Assembly (NCBI GenBank): GCA_964646205.1
Contig: CAZYAZ010000022.1
Coordinates: forward strand, 6,017-70,016
DNA: 64,000 nucleotides
Reading direction: 5' to 3'
Origin: UBA8437 sp964646205
GTDB lineage: Bacteria > Planctomycetota > Planctomycetia > Planctomycetales > Planctomycetaceae
The translations under genes and the position numbers were made by a program. Within the stretch, counting starts at the first letter, position 1, and each line of letters opens with the position of its first letter. The notes under the pieces are model-generated. The model did not search any database. It was not told the DNA's origin and worked only from the letters and a program-made list of their open reading frames with translations. Shown here piece by piece: positions 43,125 to 52,229 of this stretch.

Positions 43125-44096
43125 TCAGGAAACCGCTTCACGTTTCCAGCCACGCTCGACAAACAGGGGAACGTGCTCGGGAGACACGAACAACCGGTCC
43201 TCGGAATTGGGAATCCGATAATAATTCTCAGGTCGTCGCAACACGCCATCATCGGCGTCCAGGTCGATCACCCATCGCGACGGGAGAGACCGCCGCGCGA
43301 GAAACCTCAGTTCAAATGGCTCCAGTTGCAACGGCTTGGTGGCGTCGAATATCCCGCGATGAGCCGCCCGGGCAGCAGCCACATCACGCCGCACGCGGCC
43401 CAGTGACTGGTCCAACAACGCCTGGCGTTTCATGCCCTTCGGATCCGGCACCGCCTCGAGAATGGAATCCTGTTTCCGCCACGGGTTGACGTTGGGCCAG
43501 ATGAAATAGGGACTGGCCTGGCCGAGTTTCAATAACCGCTCGTTGTAGCTCAATGGACGCGGAGCCGGCTTATTACGATTCGGTTGATTGCGGTTGATGA
43601 AACACAGGAAGCGACCATAGCCATCCATGATCTCATACCCGAAGACCATGAACATCTGGAACGTTTCAATCGTCTTCTGCATCACCTTGAGATCAGCCGT
43701 GATTTCTCGTTCCAGGGCCACCTCCGCCGCACGAGCATGGCGATGATGATTCTCTGACGCGTCGTCATGCAGCCGGGCCTTCAAAAACTGCTGCAATCCT
43801 TCAGGGAGGGGTTTGCTGAACTGCGGCCATTTCTTGTCGAATGGGGCGGCCAGGAAGCTCTTCCATCGTTCGTCTTCAATGCCGACGAACTCGGTCGTCC
43901 CGGGAAAAAGGAAACTGATCTCAGCGGTGTCGATCCCCAGGAGCCGGACACCGATGTCGCCGACGGCACTCACGATCAGCGTGTCCCCATCGTGAGCCTG
44001 CTCGGCAACGGTGCCCTGCCGCTGCATTCTCTGACCCAGGCGAGCGATTCCACTGGTCAGATTGGTCCGGTCGTTGAATCGAATCGCCCGTGGCAT
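43125..44096 (-). CDS. Thermonuclease (SNase)-like domain protein
   Basis: The 323-residue protein includes an SNase-like segment, HDGDTLIVSAVGDIGVRLLG, whose Asp-Gly-Asp-Thr and Arg residues match the family start; the related VRLLGIDTAE continues. The rest is larger than a bare nuclease: a basic helical region (about 90-200) containing EIMDGYGRFLCFINR, and a Arg/Pro-rich C-terminal part that ends in a short domain. I cannot assign a biological role; there is no signal peptide, so it should be cytoplasmic. It converges on the recombinase gene and is divergent from pheT. Confidence 0.7.
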   Translation of the reverse strand: MPRAIRFNDRTNLTSGIARLGQRMQRQGTVAEQAHDGDTLIVSAVGDIGVRLLGIDTAEISFLFPGTTEFVGIEDERWKSFLAAPFDKKWPQFSKPLPEGLQQFLKARLHDDASENHHRHARAAEVALEREITADLKVMQKTIETFQMFMVFGYEIMDGYGRFLCFINRNQPNRNKPAPRPLSYNERLLKLGQASPYFIWPNVNPWRKQDSILEAVPDPKGMKRQALLDQSLGRVRRDVAAARAAHRGIFDATKPLQLEPFELRFLARRSLPSRWVIDLDADDGVLRRPENYYRIPNSEDRLFVSPEHVPLFVERGWKREAVS

Positions 44097-44208
44097 CTGT
44101 CACGCTCCCCTGTCTTTTCACGGGTTCGAACGGCCGTTGACGGTCTCGCCAGTCCCTCATCACCCCTCGTGTGAAAGAATAGCACGACGGCAGTCGCTCC
44201 AGATACCC

Positions 44209-44237
44209 TTTTCATACTCCGGAACGGGGCTTAGATT
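44209..44237 (+). promoter_or_regulatory. Possible sigma-70-type promoter for pheT
   Basis: TTTTCA (44209-44214) and TAGATT (44232-44237) are spaced by 17 bases and lie 40 bases before the pheT ATG. Both match the consensus at four of six positions. I see no phenylalanine leader peptide or T-box in this 180-base divergent gap. Confidence 0.3.
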
Positions 44238-44276
44238 AGCCGTTTGGTGGCACGCAGGCGAGAGACGAGGCAGCCG

Positions 44277-46295
44277 ATGATCGTCAGTTGGGAGTGGCTC
44301 GGGCAGTACGTCTCACTGGAGATGCCGCTTGAGGATTTGACCACGCGGCTGACCATGTCGGGGCTGAATCTCGAGGGAGTTGAGCCCCGTGGTGACGACA
44401 CGGCCATCGATCTCGAGGTGACCAGCAATCGTCCCGATTGCCTGGGCCATGTCGGTGTCGCCCGAGAAATCTCGGTGCTGTATGACCTCCCGCTCGACTC
44501 TCCCGACCCGCAACCACCGACGTCCGAGAATTCCGTGACCGAGGCCACATCGGTCGAGATCCACTCTCCGGAATTGTGTCCCCGTTACACGGCCCGGGTG
44601 CTTCGCGGGGTCCGTGTCGGCCCCAGCCCCGACTGGCTGGTCCGTCGACTGGCCACCGTGGGAATCGCATCGATCAACAACATCGTCGACATCACCAACT
44701 ACGTGCTGCTGGAAACTGGACAGCCCCTGCATGCGTTTGACTTCGACAAGTTGGCCGGAGGCCGGATTGTCGTCCGTGAATCAACCGGCGGTGAAGAATT
44801 CGAGGCCATCAACCACACGACCTACACCCTGGCCCCGGGAATGTGCGTGATCGCCGATGCCGAAAAGCCGGTGGCTCTTGCCGGCGTCATGGGGGGGGCC
44901 GAGACCGAGATCTCCGACACGACCACCACCGTGCTCGTCGAAACGGCCGAGTTCGCTCCCCTCTCGGTCCGCAACACCGCTCGCAACCTCTCCCTGTTCA
45001 GCGACTCTTCGTTTCGCTTCGAACGAGGCATTGATCCGCATGGACTCGACACCGCCAGCCGTCGCTGTTGCGAATTGATACTCGAACTGGCTGGCGGCGA
45101 ACTGCTCGACGACCTCATCTGGGCCGGTGATCCGCCCCCCGAAGAACCCACATCCGTCTCCATCCGCTTTGCCCAGGTCCCGCGTGTGCTCGGCGTCGAC
45201 GTTCCGGCGGCCGACATCTGCTCCATCCTCGAACAACTCGGACTCACCCTGGCCGGCGACGCCGACACCGATGGTGCCACGTTCACGGTGCCCGGCTGGC
45301 GGCGAGATCTCACCAGGGAAATTGATCTGATCGAGGAAGTCGCCCGGATCTGGGGTTACGACCGGATTCCCGAAGACAATCGCGTTCCACTGACACTCTC
45401 GCGACCCACGCACCGAGACCAGGTCACCAATACGCTTCGGGATCTCTTCTGCGCCTCTGGCTTCAACGAGGCCATGACCCTGTCGTTCATCACGGCCGAG
45501 TTGTCCTCACTTTTCCGGCCCGACCCGGACCGTGAACCGCTTTCAGTTGAACACTCCTCGCGTCGCCACGAGAACCTGTTGCGGCAGAGCCTGGTGCCCA
45601 GCCTGCTACAGTCTCGCCGGGAAAATGAACGCCACGGAACCTTTGGCGTCGATCTCTTTGAGATCGCCAACGTGTACCTGGAAGCCCGCCCCGGTGCCGA
45701 CGGATCCGAACCAACGCGTGTCACCGCCATCACCGGTCGCTCTTTCGGAGAACTCAAGGGAGTGTGCGAGATGGTCGTGGCCCGACTGGCCCCACACTCT
45801 CGCCTGACCGCCAAGCCATTCGATTTGCCTGGTTTTGTCGAGGGGCGAGGCTCCCGACTCTTCCTGGATGCCACTCCCTGCGGCTGCCTCGGTGAACTGA
45901 CACGCGAAGCCACCGATCCGCTCGACTTGCGTGACGCGGTCACCATCGTGGAACTCGACCTCGCCACCATCGAATCAGCTGTCGAGACGACCCGCCGATT
46001 CCAGGAACTCCCGCGATTTCCGGCGATCGAACGAGACCTCAATTTCCTGCTCGACGAACACATCACCTGGGATGACCTCGAAGCCGTGGTCCAGGACAAC
46101 GCGGGACCACTCCTGGACAGTATTTCCTTCGGTGGTCAATACAGGGGAGAGCAAATCCCGGCCGACAAGAAGTCCTACGTTGTCACGATCGGATACCGAT
46201 CCGACCAGCGGACCTTGACCAACGAGGAAATCGAGGACGCCCAGGCCCAGGTCGTCACGGCATGCCAAGCCGACCTGGGAATCAGCCTGCGATGA
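44277..46295 (+). CDS. pheT: Phenylalanine--tRNA ligase beta subunit, short form
   Basis: PheT pairs with PheS to charge tRNA-Phe. The 672-residue protein contains the N-terminal B1 part (WEWLGQYVSLEMP), the B3/B4 domain (NNIVDITNYVLLETGQPLHAFD), the B5 DNA-binding-like domain, the synthetase-like core and the C-terminal FDX-ACB domain (FQELPRFPAIERDLNFL). It lacks the roughly 110-residue tRNA-binding (EMAP-like) insert: the sequence passes directly from LEGVEPRGDD to IDLEVTSNRPDCLGH. PheS is not in the window. The ATG at 44277 has GAGG upstream. The stop overlaps dus (ATGA). Confidence 0.95.
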   Translation: MIVSWEWLGQYVSLEMPLEDLTTRLTMSGLNLEGVEPRGDDTAIDLEVTSNRPDCLGHVGVAREISVLYDLPLDSPDPQPPTSENSVTEATSVEIHSPELCPRYTARVLRGVRVGPSPDWLVRRLATVGIASINNIVDITNYVLLETGQPLHAFDFDKLAGGRIVVRESTGGEEFEAINHTTYTLAPGMCVIADAEKPVALAGVMGGAETEISDTTTTVLVETAEFAPLSVRNTARNLSLFSDSSFRFERGIDPHGLDTASRRCCELILELAGGELLDDLIWAGDPPPEEPTSVSIRFAQVPRVLGVDVPAADICSILEQLGLTLAGDADTDGATFTVPGWRRDLTREIDLIEEVARIWGYDRIPEDNRVPLTLSRPTHRDQVTNTLRDLFCASGFNEAMTLSFITAELSSLFRPDPDREPLSVEHSSRRHENLLRQSLVPSLLQSRRENERHGTFGVDLFEIANVYLEARPGADGSEPTRVTAITGRSFGELKGVCEMVVARLAPHSRLTAKPFDLPGFVEGRGSRLFLDATPCGCLGELTREATDPLDLRDAVTIVELDLATIESAVETTRRFQELPRFPAIERDLNFLLDEHITWDDLEAVVQDNAGPLLDSISFGGQYRGEQIPADKKSYVVTIGYRSDQRTLTNEEIEDAQAQVVTACQADLGISLR

Positions 46296-47371
46296 GTGAT
46301 CTGCCGAACGGGAAACCTGATTCCGTCCCGGCACAACTGAGTTACGGCCGACTCCCGTTGGCCACGCGGTTCCTGCTCTCTCCGCTGGCCGGCTTCACCA
46401 ACCTGCCATTCCGACGAATGATCCGTCGCGTGGGCGGCGTCGGATTGTGTACGACGGACCTGGTCAATGCCCGCAGCTTATTGGCTCGTCGGCACAAGGC
46501 CCTGGAACTGGTACAAACGTGTCCACAAGACACACCCTTGTCGATCCAGATTTTTGGCAGTGAACCCGACTACCTCGCCGATGCCGCCCGGCTGTTGGAA
46601 TCGGAATTTCAACTCGACTCGATAGACATCAACATGGGTTGCCCCGTCCCCAAGGTGGCTGGCCTGGGCGCCGGCGCCGGATTGATGCAACGGACTGACG
46701 ATGCCGTCTTACTGGTTCGCAGCGTGGTCGAAGCAGTCTCGCTACCGGTGACGGTCAAGATGAGGCTGGGATGGGATGACCAGTCGTTGACCGCCCCGAT
46801 GTTCGCCCGCGCTTTCGAAGCCGTCGGTGTTGCGGCAATCGCCATACACGGCCGCACGCGTGAACAAGGTTTCAGCGGACGAGTCGATCTCGATGGCATT
46901 CGACAGGTCGTCGAAGCAGTCGATTCGATCCCCGTGATCGGTAACGGCGACATCCTCAGTGTCGAGGACGCGTCCCGGATGTTGGAAACCACCGGCTGTG
47001 ACGGCATCTCGATCGGCCGTGGCGCCCTGGCAAACCCCTGGATATTCCGCCAACTCGTCCAATGGGAACAGACCGGACACTGGGATCCGCCGGGTGGATT
47101 CGACGAACGACTGGCCTTGCTGCTCGAACAATTCGAATACCTGGTTGAGCAGAAGGGCGAAATGAAAGCCATCATCGGCTTTCGCAAGATGATCCACTGG
47201 TACCTGAAATCAATGCGAGTCCGGCCGGCGCTGAGGCATCGTTTTCAACAGGTTCGCAGCCGAGATGAATTCGACGAGGCCATCAGTCGAGTGCAACAGG
47301 AACACCAGCGGGGACATGATGCGGGTGAATTCCGGGTGCCCGTCCCTGCCGGCCCCAACGCTCAGTGGTGA
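46292..47371 (+). CDS. tRNA-dihydrouridine synthase (Dus family)
   Basis: Dus enzymes reduce uridine in the tRNA D-loop or nearby positions using FMN and NADPH. The 359-residue protein has the TIM barrel with LSPLAGFTNLPFR at the start, INMGCPVPKV with the catalytic Cys, VKMRLGWDD, IHGRTREQGFSG and IPVIGNGDI, followed by a four-helix tRNA-binding domain. It is most like DusB. The ATG at 46292 overlaps the pheT stop, so the two are coupled. Its end abuts the convergent CNNM-family gene. Confidence 0.93.
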   Translation: MSDLPNGKPDSVPAQLSYGRLPLATRFLLSPLAGFTNLPFRRMIRRVGGVGLCTTDLVNARSLLARRHKALELVQTCPQDTPLSIQIFGSEPDYLADAARLLESEFQLDSIDINMGCPVPKVAGLGAGAGLMQRTDDAVLLVRSVVEAVSLPVTVKMRLGWDDQSLTAPMFARAFEAVGVAAIAIHGRTREQGFSGRVDLDGIRQVVEAVDSIPVIGNGDILSVEDASRMLETTGCDGISIGRGALANPWIFRQLVQWEQTGHWDPPGGFDERLALLLEQFEYLVEQKGEMKAIIGFRKMIHWYLKSMRVRPALRHRFQQVRSRDEFDEAISRVQQEHQRGHDAGEFRVPVPAGPNAQW

Positions 47372-48691
47372 TCAACTCGAGCCAGGTTCGTTCGTCTCCG
47401 GCTCTGGCGGTGGCTCCAAAGAGTCGACACCCCGGCTTTCCACTCGCAACCGCCTGACACGTCGTTGATCGGCGGCGTCAATGTGGAATCGCCATTGCTC
47501 CCAATCCAGCGATTCGCCGGGAACCGGGATCCGCCCCAAACGAGTGATCACGAATCCTCCCAGCGTGTCGTAGTCCTCGTCCTCGGGCATCCCGTAGCCG
47601 AAACGTTCATTGAGATCGTCGATATGGGCCCGCGCGTCGACCTCGATCACCCCCGGCTCAATCGACCGCACCAGATCTCCGCCACCCACGTCGTATTCGT
47701 CCTCGATCTCCCCAACGATCTCCTCGAGAATGTCCTCCAAAGTCACCAATCCAGCAACGCCACCATATTCGTCAAGCACTATGGCCAGGTGGACCTGTTC
47801 GTGCTTCAAGGTCTCCAGCAGGGTGTCGATCCCGGTGGTCTCGGGGACGTAGAACGGTTCTCGAACGACCTCACGCAGACCTCCAGGGGCCGAGGCGATG
47901 TCGACCTTGAGATGTCCGAGAATGTCCTTGGCATACAGGATGCCGACAATGTCATCGGTCGTCTCACCGATTACCGGCACACGAGTGTGGCCCGCCTCGA
48001 GCAATTGCCGCCGGGCATCCTCCAGCGACGCATCGACCCGCAGGCAGATCATGTCGGTCCGTGGCGTCATCACCGCCGCGGCATCCTCATCATGCAATTC
48101 CATCACACGATGAATCATCGCCCGGGCTGCCGTTTCGATCAGCCCACCTCGTTGTCCCTCGTCGACCACGCTGCGAATTTCATCGCTCAATGCGGCCAGG
48201 TCACCCGAGACCGGTTCGGGGCGACCGGCAATTCGATGGCACAGCCGATCCAGTTGCCCGACGACCATCGACACCGGGGCCAGGACCAATGTCAGCAGCG
48301 AGAGAACACCCCAACTGCGGACAAGAAACCGTTCCCCCCACACCCGGCCGCCGGCCCACGGCAGCACCACCGAGGTCAGCAACAAGGCCGCTGCCACCAC
48401 AACGATTCGCCCCACCTGTGACCAGTCATCTCCGACACTTTCGCCTGGAAGCCAGGCCCAGGAGATGCCCACCTGCCCAGCACAAATCAGACTCAAGACG
48501 TGAACACAGGTGACAGCCAACTGCACCCGTTCCCGTCGAGCCAGAATGATCCCGAACAATTCGGGCCGTCCTCGCCCGCTACAGACTGCTTCAAGACGAC
48601 TGCGGGACAACGCCCGCAAGCTGCTGTCCGCCAGGGATGCCAGTGCCACCAGCCCGCACATTGCCAGCAGCAAAGCGAATTGTTCGTTCAC
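47372..48691 (-). CDS. CNNM/CorC-family transporter with CBS domains
   Basis: The 439-residue protein has an N-terminal CNNM transmembrane domain with several helices (about 1-145), a pair of CBS domains (about 190-320: VMTPRTDMICLRVDASLE, IVLDEYGGVAGLVTLEDILE) and a C-terminal CorC_HlyC domain (about 340-420). Members act in magnesium and cobalt transport or efflux, though older names such as hemolysin C are still in use. It is the last gene of the phoH-HD-ybeY group and its GTG start overlaps the ybeY stop (GTGA). Confidence 0.92.
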   Translation of the reverse strand: MNEQFALLLAMCGLVALASLADSSLRALSRSRLEAVCSGRGRPELFGIILARRERVQLAVTCVHVLSLICAGQVGISWAWLPGESVGDDWSQVGRIVVVAAALLLTSVVLPWAGGRVWGERFLVRSWGVLSLLTLVLAPVSMVVGQLDRLCHRIAGRPEPVSGDLAALSDEIRSVVDEGQRGGLIETAARAMIHRVMELHDEDAAAVMTPRTDMICLRVDASLEDARRQLLEAGHTRVPVIGETTDDIVGILYAKDILGHLKVDIASAPGGLREVVREPFYVPETTGIDTLLETLKHEQVHLAIVLDEYGGVAGLVTLEDILEEIVGEIEDEYDVGGGDLVRSIEPGVIEVDARAHIDDLNERFGYGMPEDEDYDTLGGFVITRLGRIPVPGESLDWEQWRFHIDAADQRRVRRLRVESRGVDSLEPPPEPETNEPGSS

Positions 48692-49236
48692 CCGTCGACC
48701 CTCGCCGTCACCTCGAGCACATCCAGCAATTCGGCCTCGCGACGACGCATCTGCTCGCGCTGCAGAGCGTCAAGATCGTCGTAACCACACAGATGCAACA
48801 GCCCGTGGACCAGGTACAGGACCACCTCATCGGACGGAAGGCTCCCGACCTCACCAGCCACCCGGACCGCCGTATCACGGCTGATGACCACCTCACCACC
48901 AATCCTCATCCCCGCGCCACGCCGTGCGTCGACTGGCCCTTGCCAGGGAACCAGGCTGTCACCCAAAAGTGGGAACGTGAGCACGTCGGTTGGACCGTCG
49001 ATTTGCAGGAATTCAAGATGCAGATCACTCATCTCGATATCGTCGACAATCGCCACACTGATCTCGGCTTCCAGGACCTCCTCGCCCTTCAACACGCCCT
49101 CGGCCACTTCCGCCAGGCGGTCGGTGCTCACCGGACACTCGCCGGTACGATCGACCACGTCGACGCTCCAGCCACACTCGGCTCGACCACCTGCTCCGTG
49201 TCCAGCTCCAGGATCGTTGTCGTCACTCGCGTTCAC
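48688..49236 (-). CDS. ybeY: Endoribonuclease YbeY, rRNA maturation factor
   Basis: YbeY is a metal-dependent RNase needed for 16S rRNA 3-prime end maturation and ribosome quality control. The 182-residue protein has the conserved segment PTDVLTFP and the metal site HGLLHLCGYDD, where the usual third His of HGxLHLxGYDH is replaced by Asp. GTG at 49236 overlaps the stop of the HD gene, so the genes are coupled; this also removes a non-homologous N-terminal extension. Its place between the PgpH-type gene and a CorC-family gene, with phoH, is seen in many bacteria. Confidence 0.9.
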   Translation of the reverse strand: MNASDDNDPGAGHGAGGRAECGWSVDVVDRTGECPVSTDRLAEVAEGVLKGEEVLEAEISVAIVDDIEMSDLHLEFLQIDGPTDVLTFPLLGDSLVPWQGPVDARRGAGMRIGGEVVISRDTAVRVAGEVGSLPSDEVVLYLVHGLLHLCGYDDLDALQREQMRRREAELLDVLEVTARVDG

Positions 49237-50879
49237 GCCGTACGTTGCTCCGGGTAAGTGACTCGTCCGTGATAGATGCCAATCAGCGATTTTGTCAGCG
49301 ACTCCTCGATCTTGCGAAGCTCGCTCAGCGTCAGCCCACATTCCTCGAATTGCCCATCAAGCAACCGGTTGATCGTCACCCGATGCACCAGGCTTTCCAG
49401 CCGCTTGGCAGTCGGATCGGATACCGTCCGGCTGGCACTCTCGACCGCATCGGCCAACATCATCACCCCCGCCTCGCGAGTCTGGGGACGTGGTCCGGGA
49501 TAGCGGAAGGACGATTCCAGCGCATCGGTGCGGTAATCCGGATCATCGGCCGCCTGCCGTTCGGCCTCGTGAAAGAAATACTCCACCAGGGTCGTGCCAT
49601 GATGTTGTTCGATAAAATCGATCACTGGCTGCGGCAAGTTGTGCTGCCGGGCCAGTTCAACACCATCCTTGACGTGACCAATGATGATCAACGTGCTCAT
49701 CGCTGGCGCCAGTTGTTCGTGACGGCTGAGTGTTTCCTCCGTCGTGTTCTCGATGAAGTACTCGGGCTTGAGCATCTTGCCGATGTCATGAAAGTACGCC
49801 GCCACTCGCACCAGCAACCCGTTGGCACCGATTCGGTCGGCTGCCGCCTCGCCGATAGTGCCGACAACGATCGAGTGGTTGTAGGTCCCCGGAGCTCGCT
49901 GCACCAGCTCCTGCAACAGTGGATGTGAGACATCGCCCATCTCCAGCAGGCTGATATCGGTCACCACCCCGAAGGTGGACTCGATAAAGGGCAGGCTTCC
50001 GGCGACAAGGTATCCCGCCACCAGGCACCACAGAAAACCTCGCCCTGCAGGCCACAACACCGCCACGTCCCAGGATTGACCAACTGGGACCGCTGAGGTG
50101 ATCGTCACGGTGCCCCAGCCAACCAGCACGAAAACCACACCTGCCCAGAACCCCACCTTGATCAGGATCGACCGTGACGAGACCTGGGTGAGTGGCAAGA
50201 TGGCAGTCACCGACACCGACAACAGCACGATGAAATGCCCGATGTCAACAACCGTAGAGAGAGTCAACAGCAGTGAGAGTGTTAGCGCTGTGACGATGGC
50301 CACGACCTGGTTCCAGGCGATCGCGAAAACCACGACCGTCACCAGCAGCGGGATGATCTCGGCTCTCCAGGGATCGTGAGAGAGCAACCGACCAAGGCCA
50401 ACTGCCAGAACCAGGCTGGCCAGATAGACTCCCAATCGTCCCGCATGCCGCACCAGTTCCGGCTCGGTCCGCAACAACCAGGCACCGTTCAGTACCACCA
50501 GCACCAACAACAGGACGACCACCGTCGTTCCTCGCACCAGCCACGCGGTCCGCGAAGCTCCCTGTCGCCGGTGAAGTGTTTCGATCCGGGACAAGGTCCC
50601 CGGGTCGATCGCCTGGCCGGGCTCCACCAGCCAACCGCGACCCTGCGAAACCGGATCGGCGATGCCCGCCACGGGCCTGTCACCGACCCGCCACTTTTGC
50701 GGCGAACGCCATCCCTCGACGACGACCAGCATCGCCGCGATGGCTCCCAGACACATCAACAATCGCAGTTGCACGCCTCGGTCACCCAGTGTCCGACGCA
50801 ACCAGCCAATCCGTGAGGACGTGCCACCGATTTCGGCGGCGCGAACCGTCCGTGACGATTTGTGACCGAACCACGACAT
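49233..50879 (-). CDS. 7TM-HD family protein (PgpH-type phosphohydrolase)
   Basis: The 548-residue membrane protein begins with a helix (about 37-55), has a periplasmic part (60-125), then a block of about six helices (130-325) and a cytoplasmic HD domain. The HD residues are YNHSIVVG, FHDIGK with the His-Asp pair, GHVKDG and EQHHGTTLVEYF. In Firmicutes PgpH hydrolyses cyclic di-AMP; the planctomycete enzyme's substrate is not established. ATG at 50879. It follows phoH by 34 bases and overlaps ybeY, as in the conserved phoH-yqfF-ybeY arrangement. Confidence 0.9.
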   Translation of the reverse strand: MSWFGHKSSRTVRAAEIGGTSSRIGWLRRTLGDRGVQLRLLMCLGAIAAMLVVVEGWRSPQKWRVGDRPVAGIADPVSQGRGWLVEPGQAIDPGTLSRIETLHRRQGASRTAWLVRGTTVVVLLLVLVVLNGAWLLRTEPELVRHAGRLGVYLASLVLAVGLGRLLSHDPWRAEIIPLLVTVVVFAIAWNQVVAIVTALTLSLLLTLSTVVDIGHFIVLLSVSVTAILPLTQVSSRSILIKVGFWAGVVFVLVGWGTVTITSAVPVGQSWDVAVLWPAGRGFLWCLVAGYLVAGSLPFIESTFGVVTDISLLEMGDVSHPLLQELVQRAPGTYNHSIVVGTIGEAAADRIGANGLLVRVAAYFHDIGKMLKPEYFIENTTEETLSRHEQLAPAMSTLIIIGHVKDGVELARQHNLPQPVIDFIEQHHGTTLVEYFFHEAERQAADDPDYRTDALESSFRYPGPRPQTREAGVMMLADAVESASRTVSDPTAKRLESLVHRVTINRLLDGQFEECGLTLSELRKIEESLTKSLIGIYHGRVTYPEQRTA

Positions 50880-50913
50880 CCTCGACTGATCCTCGCCCAG
50901 GCCTTGGCCTGGA

Positions 50914-51909
50914 TCATTGTCCGTTCGATGGGTTCTTCGTGTAGGCCGTGACGATTTCAGTGACCAGCCGATGACGCACGATATCACGCGGTTGCAGCCT
51001 GACGACATCCACTCCGTCGATCATCTGCAGTCGATTGATTGCATCGGGCAAGCCACCGGCCAGGTGGTCAGGAAGATCGACCTGCGTGGTATCGCCAGTC
51101 ACGACGATCTTTGATCCCTGGCCCATCCGGGTCAAGAACATCTTCATCTGGGTTTTCGTGGCGTTCTGAGCCTCGTCGAGAATGATGAATGTCTCGTTGA
51201 GCGTGCGACCTCGCATGAACGCTAACGGAACGATCTCGATGACATCGTGCTCCATGTAACGCTTGACCTGATCGTAGCTGAGAATATCCGCGAGGGCATC
51301 CAGCAACGGACGCAAGTAGGGATTGACCTTGGCTGTCACGTCGCCGGGTAAGAACCCCAGTTTCTCGCCGGCCTCGACGGCTGGACGGACCAGCACGATC
51401 TTGCGGACCTGTTCTGATCTCAAAGCCGAGAGCGCCATGGCAACGGCGAGATAGGTCTTGCCACTGCCCGCTGGCCCGGTGCAAAACACCAGGTCATTTT
51501 GACGAATTGCTCTGACATACACGTCCTGCCCCGGCGTCTTGGGCCGGACGTTTTTGGCCGCCTCGAACAACTCGATCCGACCATCGCCCAACTCCTCGGC
51601 CGGCGGCGATAGTCCCGTAGCAACCTCGGAATCACCGAAAACCCGGCTGGTTGCAACGTCCTGCCCCAGGACTTTCAGCACATCGTCAGCACGCAACTCT
51701 CCCGCGCTGTTGATCAATTCTCGCAGTCGGCCGATCACCGCAACGCCTTGATCGACCGATTCGGAGTCACCCTGGAGCCTGAGCGCGTCGTCGCGAAAGA
51801 CAACATCGATCCCGACCGAATCCCGCACACGGCGCAGGTGCTCGTCCCGGGCCCCAAGGAGTGTTCGTATCTCCTCGGGATCATCGAACAGAATGATCGC
51901 TTCGGACAT
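50914..51909 (-). CDS. phoH: PhoH-family ATPase
   Basis: A 331-residue PhoH-like protein. It has a short N-terminal KH-like region (about 1-115) and the P-loop ATPase core with Walker A GPAGSGKT, LVRPAVEAGEKLGFLPGD, the Walker B ETFIILDEAQNAT, and VTGDTTQVDLP. The sequence resembles PhoH proteins encoded with ybeY, which likely act in RNA metabolism. It is the first gene of the conserved operon. A small possible open frame (51952-52098) lies 42 bases upstream in the same direction. Confidence 0.94.
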   Translation of the reverse strand: MSEAIILFDDPEEIRTLLGARDEHLRRVRDSVGIDVVFRDDALRLQGDSESVDQGVAVIGRLRELINSAGELRADDVLKVLGQDVATSRVFGDSEVATGLSPPAEELGDGRIELFEAAKNVRPKTPGQDVYVRAIRQNDLVFCTGPAGSGKTYLAVAMALSALRSEQVRKIVLVRPAVEAGEKLGFLPGDVTAKVNPYLRPLLDALADILSYDQVKRYMEHDVIEIVPLAFMRGRTLNETFIILDEAQNATKTQMKMFLTRMGQGSKIVVTGDTTQVDLPDHLAGGLPDAINRLQMIDGVDVVRLQPRDIVRHRLVTEIVTAYTKNPSNGQ

Positions 51910-52229
51910 GCCAACGGCCCATCAAACAGGGCCGCAACCCGTGCGGAATTGTCAGTTCCGGGCCAACCTGACCCGGTCACGCTTGAATTCTACCCGCGGC
52001 ACGACACCAGAGGAAGTCTCGGCTTGATCTGGCCACACCACAGTCCCGCAACAACACGACAGGAACAGGGATGTGACGATTCTGATGAAGTTTCTCAAGA
52101 AAACGCCTCCAGGGGACCGAATAGCGAACTGGGTATCCCGGCTGTCAAACGATTTATCAGGTTCCCGCGTCCGACGACGTTTAGCCCATCGTCTCGGTCC
52201 ATTCTCTCGACAGAAACCCGTGTCCCGCC
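51910..52229. other. 320-base divergent gap between phoH and the ATPase gene
   Basis: Contains the possible small open frame at 51952-52098 (minus). I see no tRNA, hairpin-plus-T terminator or strong promoter consensus. It must carry divergent promoters for phoH and for the ExeA-type ATPase gene, but they are not evident by eye. Confidence 0.4.
51952..52098 (-). CDS. Possible 48-residue small protein or leader upstream of phoH
   Basis: A TTG at 52098 has GGAGG seven bases upstream (52106-52110 on the plus strand read in complement), a very good ribosome-binding site. The product would start with a signal-like segment RNFIRIVTSLFLSCCCG, with a lipobox-like LFLSC, and end with a basic tail (VPRVEFKRDRVRLARN). 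It has no recognisable relative that I know of. It could be a small lipoprotein, a leader, or chance. The remaining bases of the 51910-52229 gap show no other gene. Confidence 0.3.
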   Translation of the reverse strand: MRNFIRIVTSLFLSCCCGTVVWPDQAETSSGVVPRVEFKRDRVRLARN

